From NCBI GenBank assembly GCA_013215145.1, contig JABSRP010000061.1, positions 1 through 36,390 on the forward strand: 36,390 nt of DNA, in the 5' to 3' direction. The translations under genes and the position numbers were made by a program. The notes under the pieces are model-generated. The model had not been told where the DNA came from, searched no databases, and saw nothing but the letters and a program-made list of their open reading frames with translations. Source of the DNA: Pseudobacteriovorax sp. GTDB lineage: Bacteria; Bdellovibrionota_B; Oligoflexia; Oligoflexales; Oligoflexaceae. Shown in pieces: positions 1 to 8,811 of this stretch. Position 1 is the first letter of the stretch. Each line of letters starts with the position of its first letter.

Positions 1-1230
1 AGCTATAAGGAGCAAAAACCCTCTCTAGATGTCACCTATAAGGTTCCTTATTTGGCACATGCTTGCCTCGAGCCTCAAAACTGTACCGTTATGATCAAAG
101 GAGACAAAGTAACGGTTTGGACGTCCACTCAGAGTCCTGGTTTGATTCCTCCCGTTGTCGCCGATGTTGCCGATGTCTCCCAGAGTGATGTTACGGTGCA
201 TTGTACCGCTGTAGGAGGTGGCTTTGGTCGTCGCCTTGAGGTGGATTATGTTTTGGATGCCACAGAAATCGCTAAAGCTTCCGGGAAGCCCATTAAGATG
301 ATTTGGTCCCGGGAGGCCTCGACGCAAACAGACTTTTTTCGCCCCGCTGCCTATGCGCGGATGCAAGTCAGCATATCTGAAGACAAGAAAAAGGTCTTTT
401 GGCGCCAAACCATGGCCACTCAGTCCATTGCCAAGCGGCAGCTCCCTGATTTTATGCCGGGAATCTCTCCCATGTGGATGGGGCTTGGATTTTCCAAAGG
501 TTTGGGGTCTATGGTGGCTTGGGCTATGAACGGTATGACCGTGAAAGAAGGTATCATGCCGTCCTACAATATGACTGGGGTTGAGGTGAATTGGAAGGAG
601 ACGGAATCCCCTGTGCCTGTGGGGTCTTGGCGCTCGGTGGGGCATTCACAAAATGCCTTTTTCCTCGAGTCTATGGTGGATGAGGCGGCACATCTTATGG
701 GGGAGGATCCTCTCGAATGGCGACTGAAACGCTTGAGAGAAGGCCAGGAAAAATTAGGGTTTGTTCTCAAAAAAGTGGCAAGCATGAGCCGCTGGTCTGA
801 GCAAAATAACCGCCATTTAGGGATTGCAGCCCACTTTAGCTTTCGCGGTTGGGCAGCCGCTGTGATCGAAGTGGAAAAGACAAAAGACGGTGTCATCCCA
901 AAAGCAGTTTGGTGTGCTCTTGACTGCGGACTCCCTGTGAATCCCGAGGGGATCACGACTCAGATCGAAGGGTCTGTGGTTTTCGCATTGGCTGCCGCGC
1001 GATTCGGCGAGATTACTTATAGTCAAGGAAAGATCGACCAGAAAAACTTTGATACCTACCGCTTGCTAAGAATGTCGGAAACGCCAAAGATAGAAAGCTA
1101 TATTATGCCGAGCCAAGAAAAGCCAGGGGGAGTTGGGGAGCCGATTGTACCGGTGATTGCACCGGCACTCGTTAATGCCGCGTTTAAGGCGACGGGTAAG
1201 CGATTCAGAGAGCTACCTCTGCGCGTGTAA
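1..1230 (+). CDS. Molybdenum hydroxylase large subunit, isoquinoline 1-oxidoreductase beta-like (5' partial)
   Basis: The frame is open from base 1 and the gene continues off the left edge, so only the C-terminal part (about 409 residues) is present. Visible motifs are the early YKVPYLAHACLEP segment, the Mo-cofactor glycine loop GGGFGRR near base 215, and the C-terminal GGVGEP segment, whose Glu is the proposed base in xanthine dehydrogenase-family enzymes. The end (FKATGKRFRELPL) is typical of IorB-type subunits, so the C-terminus is complete. Such proteins bind molybdopterin cytosine dinucleotide and hydroxylate N-heterocycles or aldehydes, working with a 2Fe-2S subunit that would lie upstream. 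The cofactor genes are in this same window (16838-24182). Family is firm; substrate is unknown. Confidence 0.9.
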   Translation, partial: SYKEQKPSLDVTYKVPYLAHACLEPQNCTVMIKGDKVTVWTSTQSPGLIPPVVADVADVSQSDVTVHCTAVGGGFGRRLEVDYVLDATEIAKASGKPIKMIWSREASTQTDFFRPAAYARMQVSISEDKKKVFWRQTMATQSIAKRQLPDFMPGISPMWMGLGFSKGLGSMVAWAMNGMTVKEGIMPSYNMTGVEVNWKETESPVPVGSWRSVGHSQNAFFLESMVDEAAHLMGEDPLEWRLKRLREGQEKLGFVLKKVASMSRWSEQNNRHLGIAAHFSFRGWAAAVIEVEKTKDGVIPKAVWCALDCGLPVNPEGITTQIEGSVVFALAAARFGEITYSQGKIDQKNFDTYRLLRMSETPKIESYIMPSQEKPGGVGEPIVPVIAPALVNAAFKATGKRFRELPLRV

Positions 1231-1242
1231 TACTACGTTGTC

Positions 1243-1539
1243 TTACCAAGAGCTATTGGCTATCAATACGCCAGAAGCCTCAACGATTGGCTGATCGTTG
1301 CGTGGGTGCTTGACTCTGCGGAGTTGAGCGCTCTGGCTTTTGCGGATCGTTTCGATGCTAATCTCGCGACCGTCCGTAGCAGATAGTAGCTTATGTCTTG
1401 GTCCAATTTCAGTGGTTGGGACTAGATTACCATCACTAGTTAAGACAGATTGAAACTGGTTCAGCTCTAACGAATCGCCATTGGCTAGTTCTAAAATAAA
1501 ATATCTCATAGGGTTTTTCTTTGCTTTTTGTTGATTCAT
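1243..1539 (-). CDS. Small Hint-like domain protein (remnant?)
   Basis: About 98 residues. The start chosen is the ATG at 1539; an in-frame TTG lies at 1560 and another ATG about ten codons further in. No strong ribosome site is seen. The middle reads LELANGDSLEL, then SVLTSDGNLVPTTEIG, then a segment ending DGREISIETI, and the end is EASGVLIANSSW. This resembles a Hint/intein-type fold (G-D strand, the H-x-L-T-x-DG block, and a final A-x-G-V-L-hydrophobic-x-N). The usual N-terminal Cys and the block H are absent (Q-F-Q-S instead), so splicing activity is unlikely. It is convergent with the IorB-like gene, 12 bases apart. The fold call is inference; this could be an unrelated small beta protein. 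Confidence 0.45.
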   Translation of the reverse strand: MNQQKAKKNPMRYFILELANGDSLELNQFQSVLTSDGNLVPTTEIGPRHKLLSATDGREISIETIRKSQSAQLRRVKHPRNDQPIVEASGVLIANSSW

Positions 1540-1901
1540 TGTCTTCGGCTTGTTTGCCAAGAATACTCATTATTTAGTCCAAAATAATTATTTGATGATA
1601 CATATTCAGGTTTTTTTGCCCCTACCAGTACCGTAAGCAGAATCCGTGCCACTTATAAAAACTTTAGAAACCCAGAATTCTCAGCTCCAAAAATTGATCA
1701 GTAGTTGAAGATGGCTAGAAATCTGCCCAGATTTAGGAGTTCATGCCCAATTCTGGGCCACAAATATCATAAAAATGCGATAAATAGTCTTTTTGTTTCT
1801 GTAACGACTGTATCCGATAGAGCTCGAATGGTTCCTTGAGACGGTTTTGTTAATCTGCTAAGGCATGCTTTCGTAATGGTTTCATGAGAAAGGAGGCTTG
1901 G
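1540..1901. other. Intergenic region with no gene seen
   Basis: About 360 bases between two divergent genes. No reading frame with coding character is visible. It contains the inverted-repeat cluster at 1671-1757 and, at its right end, the AAGGAGG ribosome site (1890-1896) of the YecM-HAD gene. It probably holds promoters for both flanking genes, but no clear -35/-10 pair was found. Confidence 0.5.
1671..1757. repeat. Cluster of CCCAGAWTT boxes in inverted and direct orientation
   Basis: CCCAGAATT at 1671-1679 is the exact reverse complement of AATTCTGGG at 1749-1757. Between them, AAATCTG (1719-1725) and CAGATTT (1728-1734) form a second 7-base palindrome with a 2-base centre, and CCCAGATTT (1726-1734) is a near-direct copy of the first box. 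The right arm also folds locally, GCCCA (1746-1750) with TGGGC (1754-1758). The arrangement fits an operator cluster or a nested RNA/DNA hairpin. No known regulator was matched. Confidence 0.5.
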
Positions 1902-3047
1902 ATGTTTGATACCCAGCTTGGCGAACTAGTCCAATTTTATGCGGCTCAGGTAAAAGACCTATCAGAGCTAGGGCTGGATCGTTCCCTTTGGCAACAACCA
2001 GATCACGCCTGCTTTCGGGTAGCGAGTTTGTTCAGATATGAAGCCGTCAAAGCCGATCTATCGAAAAATGCGAGACTGCTAACTGAGAGTATGGTCAACG
2101 GACGACCCATTGCTTGTTTCGAGTTAGAGCGGGAGATCGCTCTTACTGACAAGGTTGCTATCCGTGTCATTGAGGTTCCTGCCCCCAGAGAGGGAAGGCA
2201 GGAAATGGAAGGGTGGGAGCATTTCGAGTTTGTCGTCGATGACGACTTAAATCAACTCTTGGCCGCATATCCGCGAGTCCCATTTAAAACCGAAGGCCTA
2301 GCCAATGATGTAAACCCGGAAATTGTCGTTCCCGTGTCTCGTGGTGTGGCCAAATTTCACAGAAAGTCTTTGTCTGCTGTCGTCGAGTTAGAGCGCGAGC
2401 TTCATCGGGCCAGGTATCAAGATCGGCTCTTGATCTTTGACTTCGATGATACATTGGCTGATACCAAAGAAGCCTTTCAGCTCACTGTGCGTGACAGCTA
2501 TCAGACTCTGACAGAACGTGTATTAAGCCCAGAGCGTGCTAATGAATTGAATGCGACAACGTATGATGATTTGATGGTTGAACTCGGCTTAGATGGCAAG
2601 GCAGAGGTTGCCGAAATGGTGAGTTTGTTCGCAAAATCTTGGTCGAGGAACCTCGGCTTGATTCGTGTTCCTACTGGGGTCCGCACCTTGATGAGTACGC
2701 TGTTTCACACACAAGTTCCACTCATTGTCTGGAGTGCCCGAGACCAAAAAACCCTTGATCAATGCGTTGACTTCTTAAATCTAAGACCCTACTTTCGCCA
2801 GGTCATCGGTTTTGATGCCAAACTAGGGGGAAAGCCGCACCCAAGTGAAACGGTTAGGGAGCTTGTAAGTGGGAAAAAGGCTTTATTAATTGGAGACAGT
2901 CAGGCCGATTTTCAGGCCGCAAAAAACCTGGGTATCGGTTTTAAGCAGGCCTTGTGGCTCAAGCATCGAACTTTGGACTCCACATCTCATGGTGTGTTAG
3001 AGCATCCTGTAAGTTCCCTTTCTGAGATTCTATCGGATTTGCATTAA
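1902..3047 (+). CDS. YecM-like domain fused to HAD-family hydrolase
   Basis: The start at 1902 is set by a perfect AAGGAGG five bases upstream; an ATG at 1884 lies before that site and is unlikely. Residues about 1-175 resemble YecM, a VOC-fold putative metal-binding protein (DHACFRVAS, then VPAPREG and GWEHFEFVV). Residues about 175-375 are a HAD phosphatase: motif I FDFDDTLADT with nucleophile Asp near residue 180, motif II as VWSARD, the Lys in GGKPHP, and motif IV IGDSQADFQAA. YecM is normally a stand-alone protein, so the fusion is unusual. The HAD half probably hydrolyses a small phosphate ester; the substrate is unknown. The stop overlaps the convergent AIM24 gene by four bases. Confidence 0.85.
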   Translation: MFDTQLGELVQFYAAQVKDLSELGLDRSLWQQPDHACFRVASLFRYEAVKADLSKNARLLTESMVNGRPIACFELEREIALTDKVAIRVIEVPAPREGRQEMEGWEHFEFVVDDDLNQLLAAYPRVPFKTEGLANDVNPEIVVPVSRGVAKFHRKSLSAVVELERELHRARYQDRLLIFDFDDTLADTKEAFQLTVRDSYQTLTERVLSPERANELNATTYDDLMVELGLDGKAEVAEMVSLFAKSWSRNLGLIRVPTGVRTLMSTLFHTQVPLIVWSARDQKTLDQCVDFLNLRPYFRQVIGFDAKLGGKPHPSETVRELVSGKKALLIGDSQADFQAAKNLGIGFKQALWLKHRTLDSTSHGVLEHPVSSLSEILSDLH

Positions 3048-3832
3048 TCGCCGTCGATCATGTCACCGATAGAACCAAGAACTCCTCCCTCTCCTGTTCG
3101 TTGACCACCTGCCGAGGGAGCGCTGCGTATGACTCGCTCAGCTAAGCGGCTAAACGGAAGGCTTTGGATCCAAACCGAGCCGTGACCCTGTAGTGTCGCA
3201 AGAAATAGCCCTTCTCCTCCGAAGACCATGGACTTTAGATTGCCGGCCCGTTCAATGTTATATTCAATGCCGGGAGAAAAGGCCACAAGACAGCCTGTGT
3301 CGAGCCTTAGCTTCTCACCCTTTAATTCTTTTTTTATGACGGTTCCTCCAGCATGGACGAAAGCCATGCCATCACCTTCCAGTTTTTGAAGGATAAAGCC
3401 CTCACCGCCAAAGAATCCGGAACCAAGCTTTTGGTTAAAGGCGATACTGACTTTGGTACCAAGGGCCGCTGCCAAGAAGGAGTCTTTTTGACATAAAAGG
3501 CTACCTCCCACCTCGTTCATATCGACGGGAATGATCTTCCCTGGAAACGGTGCGGCAAAGGCCACGCGTTTTTTACCAGGAACCCGGTTGGTAAAGTGGG
3601 TCATAAACACCGACTCTCCTGTTAAGAGTCGTTTTCCCGCACTAAACATTTTCCCGAAGAAGCCCTGTTCTGGTTCGGAACCGTCACCCATTTTGGTCTG
3701 AAACTCGATTCCTTCTTCCATATAGTTCATGGCGCCTGCCTCGGCTATCACCGTTTCATCTGGGTCAAGTTCGACTTCGACCAGTTGTAGATCGCTTCCG
3801 ATGATTTCGTAATCAACTTCGTGGCACTTCAT
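3044..3832 (-). CDS. AIM24 / TIGR00266 family protein
   Basis: About 262 residues. The ATG at 3832 follows GAAGGG at good distance; an in-frame GTG at 3850 has no such site. The protein shows the repeated glycine-rich beta pattern of AIM24-domain proteins: EAGAMNYME near the N-terminus, then GFFGGEGFILQKLEGDG, HAGGTVIKKEL, and GGEGLFLATLQGHG. The C-terminal tail is Gly-rich (GGQRTGEGGVLG). Bacterial members are cytosolic trimeric beta proteins of unknown biochemical role; the name comes from a yeast mitochondrial protein. It is convergent with the YecM-HAD gene. Family assignment is firm, function is not. Confidence 0.88.
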   Translation of the reverse strand: MKCHEVDYEIIGSDLQLVEVELDPDETVIAEAGAMNYMEEGIEFQTKMGDGSEPEQGFFGKMFSAGKRLLTGESVFMTHFTNRVPGKKRVAFAAPFPGKIIPVDMNEVGGSLLCQKDSFLAAALGTKVSIAFNQKLGSGFFGGEGFILQKLEGDGMAFVHAGGTVIKKELKGEKLRLDTGCLVAFSPGIEYNIERAGNLKSMVFGGEGLFLATLQGHGSVWIQSLPFSRLAERVIRSAPSAGGQRTGEGGVLGSIGDMIDGD

Positions 3833-4183
3833 AAGATTCCCTTCAATCACAAGAGTTTATCAGTCGTTCCCTAGGACGATCGCATAGGACTCGTGAGATT
3901 GCTATAAGGAAATGAGGCCTAAAAGCGCTCCAACATTTGATGGCGAGCCCGGCCTAACTGAATAGTCTTTGGACAGGTCATCTATTCCTTACTCATGGGG
4001 ATTTTAACTAGGCCGGTCAGTTGTGATGGCCGGAAATATTTTTAACTAGCTAAAATAATTAAGATAAAGCAAAAAGGCGTATAGTCTAAAAAAATTAATG
4101 TTTTTGGTATATTAATTGCTTCTATTCCTTCAAAGACAAAGACTTTAATTGAAAATGGAAAGCGGATTAAGCGGAGGTAGATA
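3833..4183. other. Intergenic region between divergent genes, no gene seen
   Basis: About 350 bases, AT-rich from about 4040. No coding frame stands out. It must hold the promoters of the AIM24 gene and of the lipoprotein gene. GGCCGG occurs twice (4012-4017 and 4028-4033) as a short direct repeat, but no clear terminator or operator could be defined. The lipoprotein's GGAGG ribosome site is at 4173-4177. Confidence 0.4.
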
Positions 4184-4807
4184 ATGAAAGTTTTTAGTCT
4201 AATAAGTACGCTGATGGTAGGTCTTCTTTTAATACCTGCTTGCATTCACACGCAGCCCCAAAACGAAAAACCGTTTGGCCCTCAGACTTTAACTGTCACC
4301 GAGGGGTATCGTGGTCATTCGTTTGCTATCACCGAAGGTGTCGTGAAAATCAACTTCCCCGAAACTGGTGGTCTTGACTACAAACTCGATGCAGAGATTT
4401 CTATTGGCGGCTTGCAACGATACCAAGCTAGCTTTGAGGATCATCTAACAGTCCCCGCGGCAATGCTTCAGTTCGATAGCTATCGCACGGACAAAACTCA
4501 ATATCTAATGCGTGCAAATCAACGAATTGTCTCAGTAAAAAAAGCACGTATGGATGGCGCCAAGCTCTGGTTAAACATCACTCACTTGGACAGTGGGATT
4601 TCTGCGTTGGTAGAAGTTACCAAACGAGCAGACGGCAAGCTCAGGGTTCATTCGGCAGAAGTGCAAGGACAAAGCGATTTGGCTATAGATGATCCCGAGG
4701 GCGCAACAGAAACTAAACTGGTAGCTGATAATGCTGGCTGGGAAGAGTTTAGAGAATCTGTGAAAGTTCACAAAGGTCGATTTATGGGGGCAGTCGTACT
4801 CAAGTAA
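4184..4807 (+). CDS. Putative lipoprotein, unknown function
   Basis: 207 residues starting at an ATG six bases after GGAGG. The N-terminus MKVFSLISTLMVGLLLIPAC is a classic lipoprotein signal with lipobox IPAC; Cys20 would be lipidated. The rest is soluble, predicted mostly beta, with no motif I recognise. It stands alone between the AIM24 gene and a histidine kinase, with a hairpin just after its stop (4831-4850), so it is probably its own transcription unit. Position next to a sensor kinase does not by itself show a link. Confidence 0.8.
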   Translation: MKVFSLISTLMVGLLLIPACIHTQPQNEKPFGPQTLTVTEGYRGHSFAITEGVVKINFPETGGLDYKLDAEISIGGLQRYQASFEDHLTVPAAMLQFDSYRTDKTQYLMRANQRIVSVKKARMDGAKLWLNITHLDSGISALVEVTKRADGKLRVHSAEVQGQSDLAIDDPEGATETKLVADNAGWEEFRESVKVHKGRFMGAVVLK

Positions 4808-4830
4808 TCTTGCGCTTCCTCAATTATTGG

Positions 4831-4850
4831 ATCGTACCGCATGGTACGGT
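4831..4850 (+). terminator. Hairpin after lipoprotein gene, possible terminator
   Basis: CGTACC (4833-4838) pairs with GGTACG (4843-4848) around a GCAT loop, and the stem can extend by a G-T and an A-T pair. It begins 23 bases after the lipoprotein stop. The T-rich tract after it is poor (CTCTTGTC), so termination efficiency is uncertain. Confidence 0.45.
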
Positions 4851-5005
4851 CTCTTGTCAAAAGCTGAAAAATGTCACTTTACTGGAAGCTAAAAAATCAT
4901 TAAATAGACAGTAAAAACAAACCATAATAATTTCGTTAAATTCTGTGGGCCTCAATTCTTAACCAATCATTCCGAAACCCCAACAGGACTATTAGCGAGT
5001 TTTAA

Positions 5006-7633
5006 ATGATTTTCCACAAACATAGTGTGATAATTTCTACCGCTCTCATTTTTGCGGCGTTTGTTTCCATGGAGTATCACTCTTACCGCTCGTTTCTATC
5101 CTCACTCAAAAAAGTCAGATATCTAGAGCAGTACCAGCACGAACTCATGAATTATAAGGGATCTATCTATCACGTAGCCCAGCTTTTTGCTATGACGGGA
5201 GACTCAAAATGGCGAGATCAATATCATTTACTTTCTGACAAGCTTGATCGCATTTACACAGAATTACCGGCTTTTTTTGCCGACCATGGCTTTGACGACT
5301 TGATTGCTGAACTTCAGCGTGGCAGAGAAAAAAAATCAAAAATGGAAAGCAATGCATTTGAATTGACTGAACTAGGCTTGTTCCAAGAAGCTCACGCAAC
5401 TTTCGCCACCGATCGCTATGGTCGGCTCATGGATTCCTACAACCAAAGATTTACCTCCTTGATGGATAAAATTGATTTGGTTGAAGAGCGTACTCTAGCT
5501 CACAAGGCAGAAAAAAGTGCGTTTAATGCAGGGATTAGGCTGGCTATTGTATGTTTGTTGGTTGTGCTCTGGACTGGATTCTTTAGAAGGGAAAGACAGA
5601 AAAGTTTTCATAAAATTCAAGGTTTCAAAAATATTCTATTTTCGACGCTGAACAATCTTCCAGCTTTGGTTTGGGCAAAAGACCTGCAAAGCAAGTTTAC
5701 TTTTGTCAATAAAAAGATGGGAATGATCACAAAGCTTGATCCAGAGGATCTGATATCCAAGTCCGATGCCGACATATTTGACGACAAAGAATTGGCTGAG
5801 GGGTATCGTCGTGACGATATTTGGGTCATAGAAAATAAAAAGATCATCGAGCGTGAAGAGCAGGTACCGAATCTAGATGGTGAGTTAAAAGATCACATGA
5901 CCGTTAAGTATCCTCTCTATGATAGTCAAGGTCAGGTGGTGGGATCTGGAGGGTTCTCCTTTGATATTTCGGATATCAAAGAAAAGGAAGACCAATTGGA
6001 AAACGCCATTGATAAATTAACATCGAGCCAGGCGGAAATTAAGTCGATTCTTGCGACCATCCCTCTGGGAGTCATAACAACCGATGATGTCGGTAAAATT
6101 ACTGGAATTAATGAAGAGGCTCTGAGACTCCTAAACTGTGATCTTGTCAGGTTGAAGGGATCTCATATTGATCGAATTTTTCTCGATACGAAACTCTTGG
6201 ATGACGACCAAAGCGACGAATATGAGCGGGATCAAAATGGTCGTAGAATATTGGAATGTGAGATTTCCATTTTTCCTGAGGGTACCTTTGAAGGTTTGGT
6301 TACGATTGGAAGCTTTAACCTTGGAAAACGTAGAAAGCACACCATTGCTTTTAGTGACATCACTCAGGTGAAAAAACGAGAAAGGGAGCTAATTTATGCC
6401 CAACGCCGTCTCGAAAATCTGATTGAACAGCAAGGGGTCGATCTTGAAAATGCAAACAGCCAAATGGCTACGATTATGAAAAATTCCCCTGGAATGGTTT
6501 ATCAATTTAAACTAGAGCCTTCGGGACGATCCTATTTTACCTTCGTCAGTGCCCAGGCCTTTGATATTTACCAGCTAGGCGTCGAAGAGTTTAAACGCAA
6601 TCCTAATATTATGGTTGAGATGGCTTGTCCTGAGTATCAGGACGATTTGCATAAGCGGATCGAAGAGAGCGCACGGCAGATGTCGCGATTTGAATGGACA
6701 GGGCAAATTCTTACGGGCAAGGGATACAAAAAATGGGTGAAGGCCACTAGCGTGCCGCGTTTAGAAAATTCTGGAGACATCCTTTGGGATGGGGTGGTCA
6801 TCGATATAAGCAAAGAGAAGCTAACAGAAGTCGAATTAGAAAATCAATATAAGTTGGCTAGCCATCGCGCAGATTTATTAAGTGCTCAGGCCGATGAAAT
6901 TTTAAAGGCCAAAGAGCAAGCAGAGATGGCGAATCGAGCGAAATCTGATTTTCTGGCTAATATTTCACACGAAATACGAACACCTATGCACGGCGTCTTG
7001 AGTTTTGCTGAAATCGGATTAGAGAAATTTGCCACGGCTGACAGGACCGCCTTGCAAGACTATTTTAACGAAATTTTTGTTACCGGTCATAGACTCATGA
7101 ATCTATTGAACGATCTACTAGATTTGTCAAAATTGGAAGCGGGAAAAACCATCTACGATTTTGAATTATGTGATGTGAGTGGTTTAATTCATTCTTCTAT
7201 ATCGCAGTTTTCCATACTAGCTGAGAGTCGATCAATTACATTCGCCTTGGATATACAAAGCGAATCTTGTGAAGCTGAGGTTGATCAGCATAAGGTTCAT
7301 CAAGTGATGAGTAACCTTATTTCTAATGCGATTAAGTTTGCCTTCGATAACACACAAATTGAAATAAGTCTTCGATCTAGGGATGAATTTATCGAATTCA
7401 CGATTGAGAATGAAGGAATTGAAATCCCACCAGATGAGCTCGAAACAGTCTTCGATACTTTTGTGCAAAGTTCAAATACCAAAAGTAGCGCTGGCGGTAC
7501 CGGTTTAGGCCTGCCGATCTGTCAAAAAATTATACATGATCATCAAGGAGACATTTGGGCTGAAAGTCAGGACTCTAAGGTAAAGTTCTGTTTTACTCTT
7601 AAAAAAGAGATGAATAGTGAAAGGGCAGCGTAG
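5006..7633 (+). CDS. Membrane sensor histidine kinase with PAS domains
   Basis: 875 residues. Two membrane helices (about 7-26 and 172-190) flank a helical extracytoplasmic sensor. Then follow three PAS-like domains (about 205-325, 335-460, 480-620), a coiled coil, and a HisKA domain with phospho-acceptor His655 in NISHEIRTPMHG. The ATPase domain has the N box (VMSNLISNAIKFAF) and G2 loop (GGTGLGLPICQKI). The G1 box reads ENEGIEI rather than the usual D-x-G-x-G, so the adenine-contacting Asp is Asn and the second Gly is Glu; kinase activity may be altered. There is no receiver domain; the gene two bases downstream supplies one, so the two are very likely co-transcribed and form one pathway. 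The signal sensed is unknown. Confidence 0.9.
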   Translation: MIFHKHSVIISTALIFAAFVSMEYHSYRSFLSSLKKVRYLEQYQHELMNYKGSIYHVAQLFAMTGDSKWRDQYHLLSDKLDRIYTELPAFFADHGFDDLIAELQRGREKKSKMESNAFELTELGLFQEAHATFATDRYGRLMDSYNQRFTSLMDKIDLVEERTLAHKAEKSAFNAGIRLAIVCLLVVLWTGFFRRERQKSFHKIQGFKNILFSTLNNLPALVWAKDLQSKFTFVNKKMGMITKLDPEDLISKSDADIFDDKELAEGYRRDDIWVIENKKIIEREEQVPNLDGELKDHMTVKYPLYDSQGQVVGSGGFSFDISDIKEKEDQLENAIDKLTSSQAEIKSILATIPLGVITTDDVGKITGINEEALRLLNCDLVRLKGSHIDRIFLDTKLLDDDQSDEYERDQNGRRILECEISIFPEGTFEGLVTIGSFNLGKRRKHTIAFSDITQVKKRERELIYAQRRLENLIEQQGVDLENANSQMATIMKNSPGMVYQFKLEPSGRSYFTFVSAQAFDIYQLGVEEFKRNPNIMVEMACPEYQDDLHKRIEESARQMSRFEWTGQILTGKGYKKWVKATSVPRLENSGDILWDGVVIDISKEKLTEVELENQYKLASHRADLLSAQADEILKAKEQAEMANRAKSDFLANISHEIRTPMHGVLSFAEIGLEKFATADRTALQDYFNEIFVTGHRLMNLLNDLLDLSKLEAGKTIYDFELCDVSGLIHSSISQFSILAESRSITFALDIQSESCEAEVDQHKVHQVMSNLISNAIKFAFDNTQIEISLRSRDEFIEFTIENEGIEIPPDELETVFDTFVQSSNTKSSAGGTGLGLPICQKIIHDHQGDIWAESQDSKVKFCFTLKKEMNSERAA

Positions 7634-7635
7634 TT

Positions 7636-8811
7636 ATGAGTGATCTTAAATTTACCAATAGCAGAGTTCTCATTGTAGATGATGAGCCAAAAAACTTAAA
7701 GATCATGAAAATACGATTGGAGGACGATTTTGAACTGCTATCAGCTCATTCTGGTGAGGAAGCTTTGGAGTTAATCGAAGATTTTGATCCCGCACTAGTT
7801 TTGCTCGATATCATGATGCCGGGAATCAGTGGGTACGATGTCGTCAAGCAAGTAAAAAGCAATCCAAAATTAGAGTCCTGCAAAATTATATTGGTTTCGG
7901 GAAAAGCTCTGATTGAAGAAAAAATGCATGGGTATTCTGTGGGAGTGGAAGACTACATAACCAAACCTTTTAATGGTAAGGAGCTTTTAGCAAAGGTAAA
8001 TGTCTTCGTTAAGATGTATAACTTGGAAAAAGACTTACATGCTTTAAATAAATCACTAGAGAATGAAGTGGAGCAACGATCAGCGCAACTTGTCAAGTCG
8101 GAGCGCATGGCTTTTGTGGGGATGAATGCCGCGGAGATTGTACATAATCTCAAGGGTCCTCTATCAGTTATTAAAGGATATATCTTTCACCTAGAAAAAA
8201 AACTACCAGAAAGTCCGGAGCTAGCAAAAATTTCTGCGGCAACGGATAAAATTCTTGATATCACCAAGAATATTTTGACTTCGATTTCTCAGGATATAAA
8301 GAGCGAAATGGAAGATATTTGTATCAATGATGTGATTAAAGATGAAATCAACTTTATGAAAGGTTTGGATGCAGACTTGCGTTATGAGATTGACCTCGAG
8401 TTTGACTTGCAAGCCACAAGGTTGGTCGTGGCTCAAAGGTCTCATCTTGCTCAGGTGTTCGGAAATCTTATAAAAAATGCTATCGAGGCTATGGAGACCA
8501 CTGAGACAAAGTCCCTTAGTATTGCAACGAAAGATACCAAATCGGGAGTGAATATTCGCTTCGCTGACTCTGGCGAAGGGGTCTCTGAAGAGCTTCGAGA
8601 GAAAGTCTTCGAACCACTCTTTACCACAAAAAGCAATCGGGCAAATGGTGATGTAGGAAATGGGCTGGGACTGCCTTTTTGTAGGCGCATGATAGAAACC
8701 TACGGAGGCAACCTTAATCTCGAACAAAATCCAAAAGGAGGAGTGATTGCTTCGATTGATCTACCGGCTCGATTTTCGCAGCTCGACGGCGACTTAAAAG
8801 ATGTGAGCTAA
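7636..8811 (+). CDS. Response regulator receiver fused to histidine kinase
   Basis: 391 residues, starting two bases after the upstream kinase stop. Residues about 9-125 are a receiver domain: acidic pair DD15-16, phospho-acceptor Asp58 in LLDIMMPG, and conserved Lys in DYITKPF. A coiled coil leads to a HisKA-like domain with His170 in EIVHNLKGPLS, followed by an ATPase domain with N box (FGNLIKNAIEAM), a normal G1 motif (ADSGEGV) and G2 (GNGLGLPFCRRM). There is no DNA-binding or membrane part. This layout allows the upstream kinase to phosphorylate Asp58 and thereby control the attached kinase, which could pass phosphate to the convergent Hpt protein. That order is inference from gene layout. 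Confidence 0.9.
   Translation: MSDLKFTNSRVLIVDDEPKNLKIMKIRLEDDFELLSAHSGEEALELIEDFDPALVLLDIMMPGISGYDVVKQVKSNPKLESCKIILVSGKALIEEKMHGYSVGVEDYITKPFNGKELLAKVNVFVKMYNLEKDLHALNKSLENEVEQRSAQLVKSERMAFVGMNAAEIVHNLKGPLSVIKGYIFHLEKKLPESPELAKISAATDKILDITKNILTSISQDIKSEMEDICINDVIKDEINFMKGLDADLRYEIDLEFDLQATRLVVAQRSHLAQVFGNLIKNAIEAMETTETKSLSIATKDTKSGVNIRFADSGEGVSEELREKVFEPLFTTKSNRANGDVGNGLGLPFCRRMIETYGGNLNLEQNPKGGVIASIDLPARFSQLDGDLKDVS

Noticed and set aside
25..645. 206-residue open frame opposite the IorB-like gene
   Set aside because: It lies fully antisense to a strongly conserved gene and its protein is His/Pro/Arg-rich with no motif.
4012..4033. GGCCGG repeat as a terminator of the AIM24 or lipoprotein gene
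   Set aside because: It lies upstream of both genes and the two copies are direct, so only a very short stem can form.
8221..8727. 168-residue open frame opposite the receiver-kinase gene
   Set aside because: Antisense shadow of conserved ATPase and HisKA sequence; no ribosome site or domain.
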